A DNA stretch of 64,000 bases from CAYJAY01 sp964368445 (GCA_964368445.1 CAYJAY010000008.1:1-64000); one strand, 5' to 3'; positions 6,420 through 16,051 are shown, counted from the first letter of the stretch. Program-made: numbers and translations. Notes: generated by a model from the letters alone, not told the origin.

Positions 6420-9332
6420 TTATCCCTCCTTGGATATCGCGGCAAGTAAACTTCTAATACGTATTTTGGCGGCTCCGAGATTTGTTATCTCGTCTATTTT
6501 AAGCTGGGTATAGATCTTTTTGTTTCGCGAAAGAATTGCTCTAACCTCGTCGGTCGTAACGGCATCTACGCCACAGCCGAACGAAACGAGTTGAACAAAC
6601 TGCATATCGTTTTGCATTGCTACATACCGCGCGGCGTCGTATAGCCTTGCGTGGTATGTCCATTGATTAAGCACATCTACAAAGGTTTTGCCGTTTGCAA
6701 GGTGGCTTATCGAATCTTCCGTTATAACCGCAACATTGTATGTCGAGATTAGTTTATCTATTCCGTGGTTAACCTTCGAGTCAAGGTGGTATGGCCTGCC
6801 CGCAACAACGATTATCTGAAAACCTTTGTCTCGCGCTTGTTGTATCATCTCTTTTGCTTTTTTGCGGATATCTAAAAGAAAATTTTCATGCTCACAAAAT
6901 GCGTTTTTTGTTGCAAGCTTAACGACACGTTTGTCTAGGCCTTCAATGTGATTTGACAAAATTTCATATATTTTTTTTGTGAAATCGTTCGGACGATGTA
7001 AGCCGATATAATCATATACAAAGTTTAAGGTCTTAACTGCCGAAACGTTGTTTGCGATAGTTTCGGGATAGTACGCAACGACGGGACAGTTATAACAGTT
7101 GTCCCCCTTTTTTTCGTCAATATTGTAACTCATACAGGGGTAGAAAATAAAGTCGACGTTTGTTTTTGCAAGCTTTTCGATGTGTCCGTGGACTAGCTTT
7201 GCCGGGAAACAAATAGTGTCGGATGGTATCGAATGTTGACCGTTAAGGTATGTTTCGCTGTTTGAAAATCCTGTCGTCACAACCTCGTATCCCAGCGTTT
7301 CAAAAAACTTTGACCAAAACGGCAAAAGTTCATAGTTGTTAAGAACCATAGGAATTCCGACTTTTCCCTTTGGGTTTGGAATTTGCTTTTCAAAGTATCT
7401 CGACAGCAAAACTCTTTTGTATTCAAAAAGGTTTAACCCTTGGTCGCGAACTTGATTTGTGCGTGTCGGTATGTCGCAACGATTGCCGGCTATGTATCTT
7501 CTTTTACCGTCAAACATGTTTATCGTCAACGCACAGTTGTTTGCGCATCCTTTACAGTGGGTGTGTGTTACGTTGTGGGAAAAATCTTTAAGGGAGGATA
7601 AATCAAGGATAGTCGAAGCTTTTTTTGAACGTTGTTTTCCGTAAAGCGCCGCACCATATGCTCCCATTATTCCGGCGATATTTGGACGAACAACCTCGCC
7701 GTCTATCTCTTTTTCAAACGCGCGCAAGACCGCGTTGCTTAAAAAAGTTCCCCCTTGAACGACTATGTTTTGTCCAAGATCCTCTGCCTTTGTTGCGCGA
7801 ATAACCTTGTATATTGCATTTTTAACAACGCTAATCGAAAGACCAGCCGAGATGTTTTCAACCGAAGCGCCGTCTTTTTGGGCTTGTTTAACCGAGGAGT
7901 TCATGAACACGGTGCACCGTGAACCAAGGTCGACGGGAGCGTTCGCGAACAGTCCGAGCTTTGCGAACGACGACGGCTTGTAACCCAAGACGCTCGCGAA
8001 ACTTTGGAGAAACGAGCCGCAACCGGAAGAACATGCTTCGTTTAAAAAGATATCGTCGATTGCTCCGTTTGAAATCTTAAAACATTTCATGTCCTGACCA
8101 CCGATGTCTATAATAAAATCGACGTCTTTATTAAATTTTTTGGCGGCGGTATAGTGGGCAATAGTTTCGACCAATCCGAAATCTAACGAAAACGCGTTTT
8201 TAATCATGTCCTCGCCATATCCCGTGACCGATGCTGAACGTATCGTAACGTTTGGATAGTCGTTATAAAATTTTTCTAAAAAGTGTTTTATAACCGGAAT
8301 AGGATTGCCACCGTTTGGTTTGTATTCAGAAAATAAAATATGCTCGTTTTTGTCGATGACCACAACCTTTATGGTGGTCGAACCGGCGTCTATGCCTATG
8401 AAAACGTCGCCACTGTATGTTAAGTCGTCGTTTTGTTCAACCGTTTGTTTGTCATGGCGAGCTTTAAAAGCGTCGTATTGAGCCTTGTCTTTAAAGAGCG
8501 GTTCGGTTTTATTAAAACGAAATTCAGACCTATAGTTTGATAACCTTTCGATAAAATCATCTATGTGTATGACGGTGTCGGCACATATTGCACAGCCAAT
8601 GCTAACATAGTTTAACGAGTTTTTAGGGCAGAGCCCTTTCAAGTTAAGCGAGTTGTCAAAACTTTTCCTAAGTTCGGACATGTATGTCAAGGGTCCTCCG
8701 AGATAAACGACGTTGCCTTTTATCTCTCTGCCTTGTGCCAACCCGGTTATAGTTTGGCCCACAACCGAATAAAAGATACTAGCGCAAAGATCCTCTTTTT
8801 TTGCGCCTTGGTTTAAAAGCGGCTGGATATCGGATTTTGCAAAAACTCCGCAACGCGAGGCTATCGGGTAAAGTTTTTGGTGTTGTTTTGCGTAGTCGTT
8901 CATGTCGTCGGGAGATATGTCGAGAAGCGTCGATATCTGGTCGATAAAAGCGCCCGTGCCCCCGGCACAGCTTCCGTTCATTCTAACCTCAAGGCCGGAA
9001 GACAAAAACAATATCTTCGCGTCCTCGCCGCCAAGTTCAATTATAACATCGGTGTCGGGGCTTAAAAGGTCGGCGGCAACTTTGGTTGCGAAAACCTCTT
9101 GCACGAACGAGATGTTCAAATCTTCCGCAAGCCCCATGCCGGCCGAACCGGTAATCGCCACCGAAAGATTTGATATGTCGGGAAATTTCTTTTTGACATC
9201 GCGAAGACATTCAAGAAGCTTTTCGGTTATTTTAGAATAATGCCTCTCGTATGATTTATATAATAATTCGTTTTGTTCCGTTAAAACCGCAAACTTAATC
9301 GTGGTTGAACCTATGTCTATTCCAAGTTTCAT
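6420..9332 (-). CDS. Double acyl-CoA dehydratase activase (BcrAD/BadFG type)
   Basis: A 970-residue protein with two consecutive ASKHA-type activase domains. The first (about 1-255) starts LGIDIGSTTIKFAVL; the second (about 310-570) starts FIGIDAGSTTIKVVVI. Each keeps the pair of cysteines that bridge the dimer's single 4Fe-4S cluster in HgdC: C122 (SCAGGTGAF) and C161 (SRCGVF), then C434 and C473 (SRCTVF). The C-terminal 370 residues form the DUF2229-like part, with more cysteine pairs (HCKGCANNC; DNCYNCP). Such proteins use ATP to inject electrons into a partner dehydratase, the downstream HgdB-like gene. The longer frame reaches 9446, but the family start is the ATG at 9332, with GGAGG about 14 bases upstream. 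Oxygen sensitivity of the family fits an anaerobe. Confidence 0.88.
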   Translation of the reverse strand: MKLGIDIGSTTIKFAVLTEQNELLYKSYERHYSKITEKLLECLRDVKKKFPDISNLSVAITGSAGMGLAEDLNISFVQEVFATKVAADLLSPDTDVIIELGGEDAKILFLSSGLEVRMNGSCAGGTGAFIDQISTLLDISPDDMNDYAKQHQKLYPIASRCGVFAKSDIQPLLNQGAKKEDLCASIFYSVVGQTITGLAQGREIKGNVVYLGGPLTYMSELRKSFDNSLNLKGLCPKNSLNYVSIGCAICADTVIHIDDFIERLSNYRSEFRFNKTEPLFKDKAQYDAFKARHDKQTVEQNDDLTYSGDVFIGIDAGSTTIKVVVIDKNEHILFSEYKPNGGNPIPVIKHFLEKFYNDYPNVTIRSASVTGYGEDMIKNAFSLDFGLVETIAHYTAAKKFNKDVDFIIDIGGQDMKCFKISNGAIDDIFLNEACSSGCGSFLQSFASVLGYKPSSFAKLGLFANAPVDLGSRCTVFMNSSVKQAQKDGASVENISAGLSISVVKNAIYKVIRATKAEDLGQNIVVQGGTFLSNAVLRAFEKEIDGEVVRPNIAGIMGAYGAALYGKQRSKKASTILDLSSLKDFSHNVTHTHCKGCANNCALTINMFDGKRRYIAGNRCDIPTRTNQVRDQGLNLFEYKRVLLSRYFEKQIPNPKGKVGIPMVLNNYELLPFWSKFFETLGYEVVTTGFSNSETYLNGQHSIPSDTICFPAKLVHGHIEKLAKTNVDFIFYPCMSYNIDEKKGDNCYNCPVVAYYPETIANNVSAVKTLNFVYDYIGLHRPNDFTKKIYEILSNHIEGLDKRVVKLATKNAFCEHENFLLDIRKKAKEMIQQARDKGFQIIVVAGRPYHLDSKVNHGIDKLISTYNVAVITEDSISHLANGKTFVDVLNQWTYHARLYDAARYVAMQNDMQFVQLVSFGCGVDAVTTDEVRAILSRNKKIYTQLKIDEITNLGAAKIRIRSLLAAISKEG

Positions 9333-9434
9333 GTTGTTTTTGTTTGCCTCCGTTGGCTTTGTTGGCTTTAATTGGAAAAGCTTGGATATGATATTCCATA
9401 TTAAAAAAATACTTAAACACCTATTTGATACATT

Positions 9435-9463
9435 ATTATACAACAAAAAAAATCAGCCTACAA
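9435..9463 (-). promoter_or_regulatory. Sigma-A type promoter of the activase operon
   Basis: On the minus strand, TTGTAG (9463-9458), a 17-base spacer and TATAAT (9440-9435). The leader of roughly 95 bases contains the direct repeat gccaac-aaa-gccaac just before the GGAGG. Confidence 0.65.
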
Positions 9464-9544
9464 CGGAAAAGAAATCTTTTGGGTTAGGTGATATAAAAAA
9501 CAAAAACCAAACAAAATAATTGGTGATTTTGACAATGCGAAACA

Positions 9545-9587
9545 GAAAAAAACACACCTAAACGATGTCTTGTGTTTAAGTGTGTTT
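9545..9587 (-). terminator. Terminator of the xylose operon
   Basis: On the minus-strand RNA, AAACACACUUAAAC pairs fully with GUUUAGGUGUGUUU (one U-G pair), followed by a U-run. The wobble pair forms only in the minus-strand transcript, which supports termination after xylB. Confidence 0.88.
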
Positions 9588-9602
9588 TCAAAATAGATTA
9601 AT

Positions 9603-11129
9603 TTATTTTATATCGCTTAAAGCTTTGAAGCTGTCTTTCAAATTGTCATAAAGTCCGACATATATTTTATAGAAATCTTTATATTTTTCGCTGTTTTGCT
9701 GGGTCGGTTCTATCCTTGTTTTGACGTTAATCATCTTGTCACAAGCCGATTTAATGTCGGGATACATTCCGCTTGCAACCGAAGCGAGAATGGCAACACC
9801 AAGGGCGGGGCCTTCGTCGTTTTGCAACGTGACAACGGCGGTTTCGTACAGGTCGGCAAGCATTGAACGCCAAACTTCGCTTTTTCCGCCACCTCCGCAA
9901 GCATACATCGTGTCAAACGAAATTTCCATGTCTTTCATCAAATCGAAGTTTTGTTTCTGTGAAAACGCAACCCCTTCCATGACTGCGCGGAGCATATGAT
10001 ATTTTGTGTGAACCCCTGAAAGTCCAAAGAAAACTCCACGTGACTTTTCATCCAAAATCGGGGAACGTTCACCCATGATATACGGCAAGAATATGAGTTT
10101 GTCCGAACCTATCGGAAGTTTGTTAACCCCTTCGTCGATAAGTTGATAGCTGTCTTTTCCAAGATGGTTTGCAACTTCAACCTCTGCGCCGCAAAGGTTG
10201 TCTCGGAACCATTTAAGAGACATTCCGGCGGCAAGGGTACAGCTCATCACGGTGTATGCGCCGGGGATTGCGGAACAAAACGTGTGAACTCTGCCTTTGA
10301 TATCGATTTGAGGTGCGTCGGAATGTGCGAAGATAACCCCCGATGTTCCGATAGTTGTGAACGCTTTTCCTTTTTCGATAACCCCTGTGCCAATTGCGGC
10401 AGAGGCGTTGTCTCCCGCGCCAAAACAAACGATGGTTTCAGTAGAAAGCCCTGTAATCTCTGAAGCTTTCGCGGTGACCTTTCCGGCAACATCGACCGAT
10501 TCTCCGCAATCGGGGAACATCTCGCGGTCGAGGCCGAGTTTTTGTATGATTTCGTCCGACCATTTGCGGTTTTTAACGTCAAACAGGTTTGTTCCTGAAG
10601 CGTCCGAAACGTCGCCACCATAGTTGCCCGTTAGCATAAATCTTATATAGTCTTTTGGAAGAAGTATCTTTTTGCATCTAGCATAGTTTTCGGGTTCGTT
10701 TTTCTTTACCCACAAAACCTTGCCGGCTGTAAATCCCGTAAGCGCCGGGTTAGCGGAGATTTCGATTAATTTTTCTTTACCAATAGTCTCGGTTATTTCG
10801 GCGCATTCTTCTGTTGTTCTACCGTCACACCAAAGAATGGCGTTGCGGATAACTTTGCCCGCGTCGTCCACCATGACAAGGCCGTGCATCTGTCCCGAAA
10901 TTCCGATGCCTTTGATGTCGGAAGGGTTAACGTCGCTTTTGCTTAAAACTTGTTTTGTTGTTGTTACCGCCGCTTCCCACCAATCGCTCGGGTCTTGTTC
11001 TGCCCAACCGTTTTTTGGTTGGATAAGGTCGTATTCAACGGTTGAACTTGCAATTTTTTTTCCGTCGCTGTCAAACAAAACTGTTTTTGTTCCGGACGTG
11101 CCAAGGTCGATGCCTAAAATATATTGCAT
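9603..11129 (-). CDS. xylB: Xylulokinase
   Basis: A 508-residue FGGY-family sugar kinase that phosphorylates D-xylulose to xylulose 5-phosphate. The N-terminal ATPase core begins ILGIDLGTSGTKTVLFD. The substrate loop GISGQMHGLVMVD and WCDGRTTEEC are typical of xylulokinases, and the second lobe has FGAGDNASAAIGTG and CGGGGKSEVWR. The reading frame extends to 11183, but the ATG at 11129 matches the family start and has AAAGGTG upstream. It follows xylA in the same direction, separated by 99 bases that hold an RNA hairpin, and ends at a clear terminator. Substrate is supported by the xylose isomerase neighbour. Confidence 0.96.
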   Translation of the reverse strand: MQYILGIDLGTSGTKTVLFDSDGKKIASSTVEYDLIQPKNGWAEQDPSDWWEAAVTTTKQVLSKSDVNPSDIKGIGISGQMHGLVMVDDAGKVIRNAILWCDGRTTEECAEITETIGKEKLIEISANPALTGFTAGKVLWVKKNEPENYARCKKILLPKDYIRFMLTGNYGGDVSDASGTNLFDVKNRKWSDEIIQKLGLDREMFPDCGESVDVAGKVTAKASEITGLSTETIVCFGAGDNASAAIGTGVIEKGKAFTTIGTSGVIFAHSDAPQIDIKGRVHTFCSAIPGAYTVMSCTLAAGMSLKWFRDNLCGAEVEVANHLGKDSYQLIDEGVNKLPIGSDKLIFLPYIMGERSPILDEKSRGVFFGLSGVHTKYHMLRAVMEGVAFSQKQNFDLMKDMEISFDTMYACGGGGKSEVWRSMLADLYETAVVTLQNDEGPALGVAILASVASGMYPDIKSACDKMINVKTRIEPTQQNSEKYKDFYKIYVGLYDNLKDSFKALSDIK

Positions 11130-11173
11130 AGTATTATATTCACCTTTCGTTGATTTTGTCTCATGTATTTTGC

Positions 11174-11206
11174 ATGGCGACACAAAACGTTGCTTTGTGC
11201 CGCCAT
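11174..11206 (-). promoter_or_regulatory. Intercistronic RNA hairpin between xylA and xylB
   Basis: The minus-strand RNA forms a 13-pair stem, AUGGCGGCACAAA with UUUGUGUCGCCAU. It includes one G-U pair that would be an A-C mismatch in the opposite strand, and there is no U-tract. A stem of this kind can mark a processing or stability boundary that lets xylA and xylB be expressed at different levels. Confidence 0.65.
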
Positions 11207-11228
11207 TGGTTTTAGCTGTTTTTTGAGA

Positions 11229-12548
11229 TTAACCGAACATAACCGTGTTAAGTATGCTTTGGAGGTTTTCTTGTCTGCCGGAGCCCGGAAGTTCAACCGT
11301 TCCTTTTTTCTCGGCATATTCAGCAAGTTCTTCAAGCGATGTTTCGCCCGCAACTATCTTTGCGCCAATACCACTTTGATAGCTCGAATATCTTTCTTTC
11401 AAGAACTCTTCAATTCTGCCGTCGTTCATGAGTTTTTCAACATTTAAAAGGCCAAGGGCAAACGCGTCCATTCCAAGGATGTATGCATAGAACATGTCTT
11501 CCATCGTGTAGCTGGCGCGACGGTTTTTAGAGTCGAAGTTAAGTCCGCCGTTGGTAAGGCCGCCCGCCTTGATTATCTCATACATACACATGGTGGTGTC
11601 GTAGATGTTTGCGGGGAATTCGTCGGTGTCCCAACCGAGGAGTAAATCTCCTTGGTTTGCGTCAACCGAACCTAACATTCCGTTAACAGCAGCAACGCGA
11701 AGGTCATGTTGGAAAGTGTGTCCCGCAAGCGTTGCGTGGTTTGCTTCGATGTTAAGTTTAAAGTCTTTATCAAGACCATATTGTTTAAGGAATCCTGCGG
11801 CGGTTGCGGCGTCGAAGTCATATTGATGTTTCATTGGTTCTTTCGGTTTTGGCTCGATAAAGAAATCACCTTCAAATCCGTTTTTGCGCGCATACTCGAC
11901 CGACATTTTCATGAGTCTTGCGATGTTTTCTTGTTCGAGTTTCATGTCGGTGTTTAAAAGTGTTTCATATCCTTCACGTCCGCCCCAGAAAACATATCCT
12001 TTTCCGCCAAGTTTAATAGTGATGTCAAGAACTTTTTTAATCTGTGCTGCTGCTGCCGCAAAGACATCGGCAGAGTTTGAAGAACCTGCGCCGTTCATGA
12101 AGATAGGGTTGCTAAACAAGTTTGCAGTAGCCCAAAGAAGTTTAATTCCTGTTTCTTGTTGTTTTTTAAGAAGATATTCTGCAATCTCGTCAAGACGGCT
12201 GTTTGTTTCGGCGATTGTTGCGCCTTCGGGGATAACGTCTACGTCGTGGAAACAGTAGTATTCAATCCCGAGTTTTTGCATAAATTCAAAGCCGATGTCA
12301 ACTTTGCGTTTCGCGTGTTCCATCGTTCCTTTTTGTGCGCCGAAAGACTTGTCTGCGGTCTCTCTTCCGAACATGTCGCTTCCGCCAGCACAAAGGTTGT
12401 GCCACCATGCCATTGCAAATTTAAAATGTTGTTTCATCGGTTTTCCGAGCACAACTTTTTCCGCATCATAGTATTTAAACGACAATGCATTGGTTGATTT
12501 GGGCCCTTCATACTGGATCTTTTGAACGTTTGTGAAAAATTCTGACAT
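11229..12548 (-). CDS. xylA: Xylose isomerase
   Basis: A 439-residue class II xylose isomerase that interconverts D-xylose and D-xylulose in the cytosol using two divalent metals. The catalytic histidine region YCFHDVDV and the metal-binding motifs FIEPKPKEP, NIEANHATLAGHTFQHDL and WDTDEFP are all present, along with FWGGREGYETLLNT. Length and N-terminus agree with the family. AAAGGT precedes the ATG at 12548. It lies between xylR and xylB, all on the minus strand, so the three genes form a compact xylose-use unit. No xylose transporter is in the window. Confidence 0.98.
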   Translation of the reverse strand: MSEFFTNVQKIQYEGPKSTNALSFKYYDAEKVVLGKPMKQHFKFAMAWWHNLCAGGSDMFGRETADKSFGAQKGTMEHAKRKVDIGFEFMQKLGIEYYCFHDVDVIPEGATIAETNSRLDEIAEYLLKKQQETGIKLLWATANLFSNPIFMNGAGSSNSADVFAAAAAQIKKVLDITIKLGGKGYVFWGGREGYETLLNTDMKLEQENIARLMKMSVEYARKNGFEGDFFIEPKPKEPMKHQYDFDAATAAGFLKQYGLDKDFKLNIEANHATLAGHTFQHDLRVAAVNGMLGSVDANQGDLLLGWDTDEFPANIYDTTMCMYEIIKAGGLTNGGLNFDSKNRRASYTMEDMFYAYILGMDAFALGLLNVEKLMNDGRIEEFLKERYSSYQSGIGAKIVAGETSLEELAEYAEKKGTVELPGSGRQENLQSILNTVMFG

Positions 12549-12604
12549 AACTTAAAGTACCTTTCAATTATAAAAAATATTTTTTTATTTCAAACAGTAT
12601 CTTT

Positions 12605-12633
12605 GATGTAAAACTTAATAAAAGATTTACATC
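12605..12633. promoter_or_regulatory. Inverted repeat in the xylR-xylA gap, candidate XylR operator
   Basis: GATGTAAA (12605-12612) and TTTACATC (12626-12633) form an exact inverted repeat with a 13-base spacer, upstream of xylA. ROK repressors of the XylR type bind inverted repeats near their target promoters. The arm sequence differs from the classic GTTTGTTTAAACAAAC xylO, so this is a positional inference. Confidence 0.4.
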
Positions 12634-12658
12634 GAAAACACTATATGTTGCTTAAATT

Positions 12659-13780
12659 TTATATGCCGGATATGAATTTTCTGATAAAATAAATTGCCCC
12701 GCCTATGCATGTTGTCTTAGAGCCATATTTTGAAAGACGTATATAATCCGCGTCGGCGTTTAACGCGTCATATTGTTTTATGTTTTGTTTTAGCAGACTA
12801 ATATATGGTTTAAGATATTGGGCAATAGTTCCGCCTATAACTATATCTGAATCCATAACCATGTGCAGGTTGTTAATAGCTTTAGCAAGGGTGGCAAGAT
12901 ATTGTTCAAACGTCTTTAGATAGATAAGTTCGCCCGATTCAAGCTTTGTAAAAAAATCATCCAACGAACAACCGAAATCTTCGCTTATTCTGTCGATTGA
13001 ACAAAATGCCTCGAGGCAACCGTTTTTTCCACAGCTACACAAAGGGCCGTCTTTGTCTATGCACATATGTCCAAACTCGGCGCTTTTGCCGGTGTTTCCG
13101 ATGTACAGCTCTTGGTTGAAAACTATCGAACCACCAATTCCCCTGTCGACCGAGAGATACGAAAAGTTGTCTGAAAGGCGCTGTTCGGTCAACGCTCCGA
13201 AGTTTGCGTCGTTGTCTATATAACACGGAAAATCAAGAGTTTTATATATCTTGTTAAGCGAGAAATCTTTAAGCTTTAAAGTTGGGGCGTTTTCAATGTG
13301 GGTTTTGTCCCCCGAGACGATGCCGGGAAACGCTATGCCAACCCCCAATATTTTAGAGTGGTTAATGCTGTTTTGTTCGATAAATAGGTCTATTTGATGT
13401 TTTAAGGTCTCGTGTATCGTGGAAAAATCCATCTCACGTATATCGATTTTTGCGTAGTATTTTTCTCGCATACAAAGGTCGGCACACAAAATTCGCAGAT
13501 TGTTTTGCGTGAGAGAGACCCCAATCGAACATTTTGCGTCGGAGTTTATGTCTATAATCCTTGGCTTTCGTCCTCCGGTAGACTCAAAAGTTCCGGAATA
13601 TACTATTAAATCTTCATCAGAAAGCTGTCGAAGGTTTTGGGTTACGGTCGGCAAACTTAAAGAAAGGTCGTTTGCAATAGTCTGTTTTGTTGCCTTGCTC
13701 GCATTGTCATATATATATTGGAAGATGCGATTTCGGTTTTGTTGTCGGATAATTGAGGTTGCCGATTGCTTTTGCTCCAA
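12659..13780 (-). CDS. xylR: ROK-family xylose repressor
   Basis: A 373-residue ROK-family regulator. The N-terminal winged helix-turn-helix (about 10-70: RIFQYIYDNASKATKQTIA, then LSLPTVTQNLRQL) is followed by the sugar-kinase-like ROK domain, with the zinc motif CSCGKNGCLEAFC and a glycine-rich phosphate loop region (VDRGIGGSIVF). A longer frame begins with TTG at 13840 without a ribosome site. The TTG at 13780 (reading EQKQSATSII) follows AGGTGAGG and matches family starts, so it is chosen here. It probably represses xylA-xylB when xylose is absent; a glucose-responsive role is possible, as ROK proteins can bind glucose. Confidence 0.88.
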   Translation of the reverse strand: MEQKQSATSIIRQQNRNRIFQYIYDNASKATKQTIANDLSLSLPTVTQNLRQLSDEDLIVYSGTFESTGGRKPRIIDINSDAKCSIGVSLTQNNLRILCADLCMREKYYAKIDIREMDFSTIHETLKHQIDLFIEQNSINHSKILGVGIAFPGIVSGDKTHIENAPTLKLKDFSLNKIYKTLDFPCYIDNDANFGALTEQRLSDNFSYLSVDRGIGGSIVFNQELYIGNTGKSAEFGHMCIDKDGPLCSCGKNGCLEAFCSIDRISEDFGCSLDDFFTKLESGELIYLKTFEQYLATLAKAINNLHMVMDSDIVIGGTIAQYLKPYISLLKQNIKQYDALNADADYIRLSKYGSKTTCIGGAIYFIRKFISGI

Positions 13781-13942
13781 TACCTCACCTACTTTTGCAA
13801 AGTAATTTTGTATAAGTATATAATAATACCGAACGCTCAAAAAATCAACCTAATAATTAAACAAAATATTGCTGTTTTTTATAGACGTTTTGACGAGAGG
13901 AAGCAAACTTTCAAAAGATAATTATTTTTTGAAAAACAAATG

Positions 13943-13956
13943 TCTCAATTTTGAGA
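13943..13956. promoter_or_regulatory. Short palindrome in the xylR/kinase divergent gap
   Basis: TCTCAA-tt-TTGAGA lies in the roughly 285 bases between the divergent xylR and histidine kinase genes. It may be an operator for either. Nothing else in the gap is clear. Confidence 0.35.
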
Positions 13957-14065
13957 TATTATACCATATCGATTTATTTTGTGGTACAATTGTATTTAAC
14001 AGTGTAGTTTATGAATTTTATTTTTAAGTTAATAAATTTGACGATTTAAATTTAAAGGAATATTT

Positions 14066-16051
14066 ATGAAGGAAAAACACAAGATAAATAAAATATGGTT
14101 TTTGCTGGCGGCTATCTTTGCTTTGTGCGTTTTTTTGTGGTATGCAAAGGGCGAATTAAGATATGACACCGCAAATTACACAGAAGTAGTTTCAAAAAAC
14201 GGTGTTTGGGATTTAACCGAAATTGATTTTTCCAACACAGTTGTGCGCCTTACTGGGGATTTTGAACACATCGAAAATGAGATGTTAACGCCACAAGAGT
14301 TTAAGCAAAAACAACATCTAGTCGAACTTGGAAACCCTGTCGACGTTAACAGTTCGAGAACCGCAAGGCTAACCCTTTTGATGCCCAAACAAGACATATA
14401 CAGTTTTAACATAAAAGGGGATTACGCAAGGCTTGTGTACATAAACGGCGAATATCGAGGCGCTATAGGCGTTCCGTCCGCGAGCAAAGAGACGTTTGTT
14501 CCGGCATATGGCGAGATCTCGGTCGACGCGTCTTCGGAAAATAAAACGTTTGAACTGATTATTCAAGGAGCTAATTTCAGCCATAGAGGAGGCTCACATT
14601 ACACCCATGTTTTAATCGGAAACAACTCAGAGCTTAATTGGTTTGTCGAACTTCAGTCGTCGATAGAGATGTTTATGGTGGGGGTTTTGTTTGCCCTTTT
14701 TATAGTGCATTTGATGTTGTCGACAACGTTAAAAAACAAAGCTTTAAACCTTTGCTTTTCAGCACTTTGTTTTGTATACTGTATAAGGGTTTCGCTTACC
14801 GGCGCAAAAGTGTTTTATGATTTTTTCCCATCAATCCCGTGGGAATACACAATTAAAACCGAATACCACACCGTCGCGTTATCTGCGTTTTTCTTGTCAT
14901 ATGTTATCTCGTTACAGTTTAAAGGTTGTATAAATAAAGTAGCGTTAAACATATTTAATATCATAGTTATTTCGTTTAATGTCGCGTTTTTGTTTGTCGA
15001 TACATATGTGGCGTCCCATCTCGTGCGCGGGCTGACCATTGTTTATTCTGTCGCCATAGTATTCTATGCAACTTCGTTGTTTTTTTGGTTTGTTAAACAG
15101 ATTAAAAATAAACAAAAAATTAACATTGAACAGAAGATAACCGTAATGTCGTTTGCTGTTTTTTGTTTTGCCGCGGTTTGTGATTTTTTCTATTATAACG
15201 GAACGCCAATATTTTTCCTTCGTGACAGTTTAACCGAGATTGCGACTTTAATTTTCGTTTTGTTCGAGGCTCTGGCGATTTTCTATACAACTATAGAGGA
15301 AGCAAAAACCGCAAGAAATGCCGAAAGGGAAGCTTTAACACATGCGAAAAATCTTGAGAGCGTTATAAACATGAAGACAGAGTTTTTGCAAGACATGAGC
15401 CACGAGATGAAAACACCGCTTAACGTTATATCGACCGGTGCGGATTATGCGAAAAGGCAGCTGCTAGACGGCAATGTGTCTTTGGAACAAACGAGTGAAA
15501 CAATTGATGTAATACGCGACGAGACCGCAAGGCTTGGAAGAATGATAGGCGGCATGGTTGACATGGCCAACCTTGCGGCAACCGAAAACCGCCAAAAGAT
15601 AGACTTTGCAAAACTTTTGCACGACTGTGTTAGATCGTTTGAAGTTATAGGCAAAAAAACACAAAACAATCTTAACTCTTCGATACCGAAAGATCTTCCG
15701 TTTATCTTTGCGGACAAAGAAAGCATGATAACCGTTTTAAACAACCTGCTTATAAACGCAATGCAACATACGTCAAATGGAGAGATTAAAGTTTCGACAT
15801 CGTTCGACAATTCGTATATAATGATTGAAGTTCGTGACAACGGAAGCGGAATAGACAGCGAACTGTTGCCCAACGTCACTGACAGGGGTGTCACCGGTGC
15901 AGACGGTATGGGGATTGGGCTTCATCTGTGTAAAACCGTTGTGTCGGCACATGGCGGGGAATTTCTGGTTCAAAGCGAAAAAGACGTTGGCACAACCGTT
16001 ACGTTTACCGTGCCGGTATATGGCGGACAAGAGGAGGGACACAACATATGA
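14066..16051 (+). CDS. 7TMR-DISM sensor histidine kinase
   Basis: A 661-residue membrane sensor kinase. One helix (9-27) leads to an extracellular jelly-roll-like domain (about 40-190), as in 7TMR-DISM receptors, then seven hydrophobic segments (about 200-405), a short coiled region (410-435), a HisKA domain with the phospho-acceptor H446 in DMSHEMKTPLNV, and a HATPase domain (N-box NNLLINAMQH; G-boxes DNGSGID and GMGIGLHLCKT). The jelly-roll sensor of this class often recognises carbohydrate-like ligands, so a link with the adjacent xylose genes is possible but not shown. It overlaps its response regulator by four bases, and AAAGGA precedes the ATG. Confidence 0.92.
   Translation: MKEKHKINKIWFLLAAIFALCVFLWYAKGELRYDTANYTEVVSKNGVWDLTEIDFSNTVVRLTGDFEHIENEMLTPQEFKQKQHLVELGNPVDVNSSRTARLTLLMPKQDIYSFNIKGDYARLVYINGEYRGAIGVPSASKETFVPAYGEISVDASSENKTFELIIQGANFSHRGGSHYTHVLIGNNSELNWFVELQSSIEMFMVGVLFALFIVHLMLSTTLKNKALNLCFSALCFVYCIRVSLTGAKVFYDFFPSIPWEYTIKTEYHTVALSAFFLSYVISLQFKGCINKVALNIFNIIVISFNVAFLFVDTYVASHLVRGLTIVYSVAIVFYATSLFFWFVKQIKNKQKINIEQKITVMSFAVFCFAAVCDFFYYNGTPIFFLRDSLTEIATLIFVLFEALAIFYTTIEEAKTARNAEREALTHAKNLESVINMKTEFLQDMSHEMKTPLNVISTGADYAKRQLLDGNVSLEQTSETIDVIRDETARLGRMIGGMVDMANLAATENRQKIDFAKLLHDCVRSFEVIGKKTQNNLNSSIPKDLPFIFADKESMITVLNNLLINAMQHTSNGEIKVSTSFDNSYIMIEVRDNGSGIDSELLPNVTDRGVTGADGMGIGLHLCKTVVSAHGGEFLVQSEKDVGTTVTFTVPVYGGQEEGHNI

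Noticed and set aside
12567..12593. TTGAAA/TATAAT promoter directly before xylA
   Set aside because: The spacer is only 15 bases and transcription would begin on top of the ribosome site.
13781..13840. A longer XylR starting with TTG at 13840
   Set aside because: No ribosome site precedes it and the added residues are not in ROK family starts; TTG at 13780 has AGGTGAGG.
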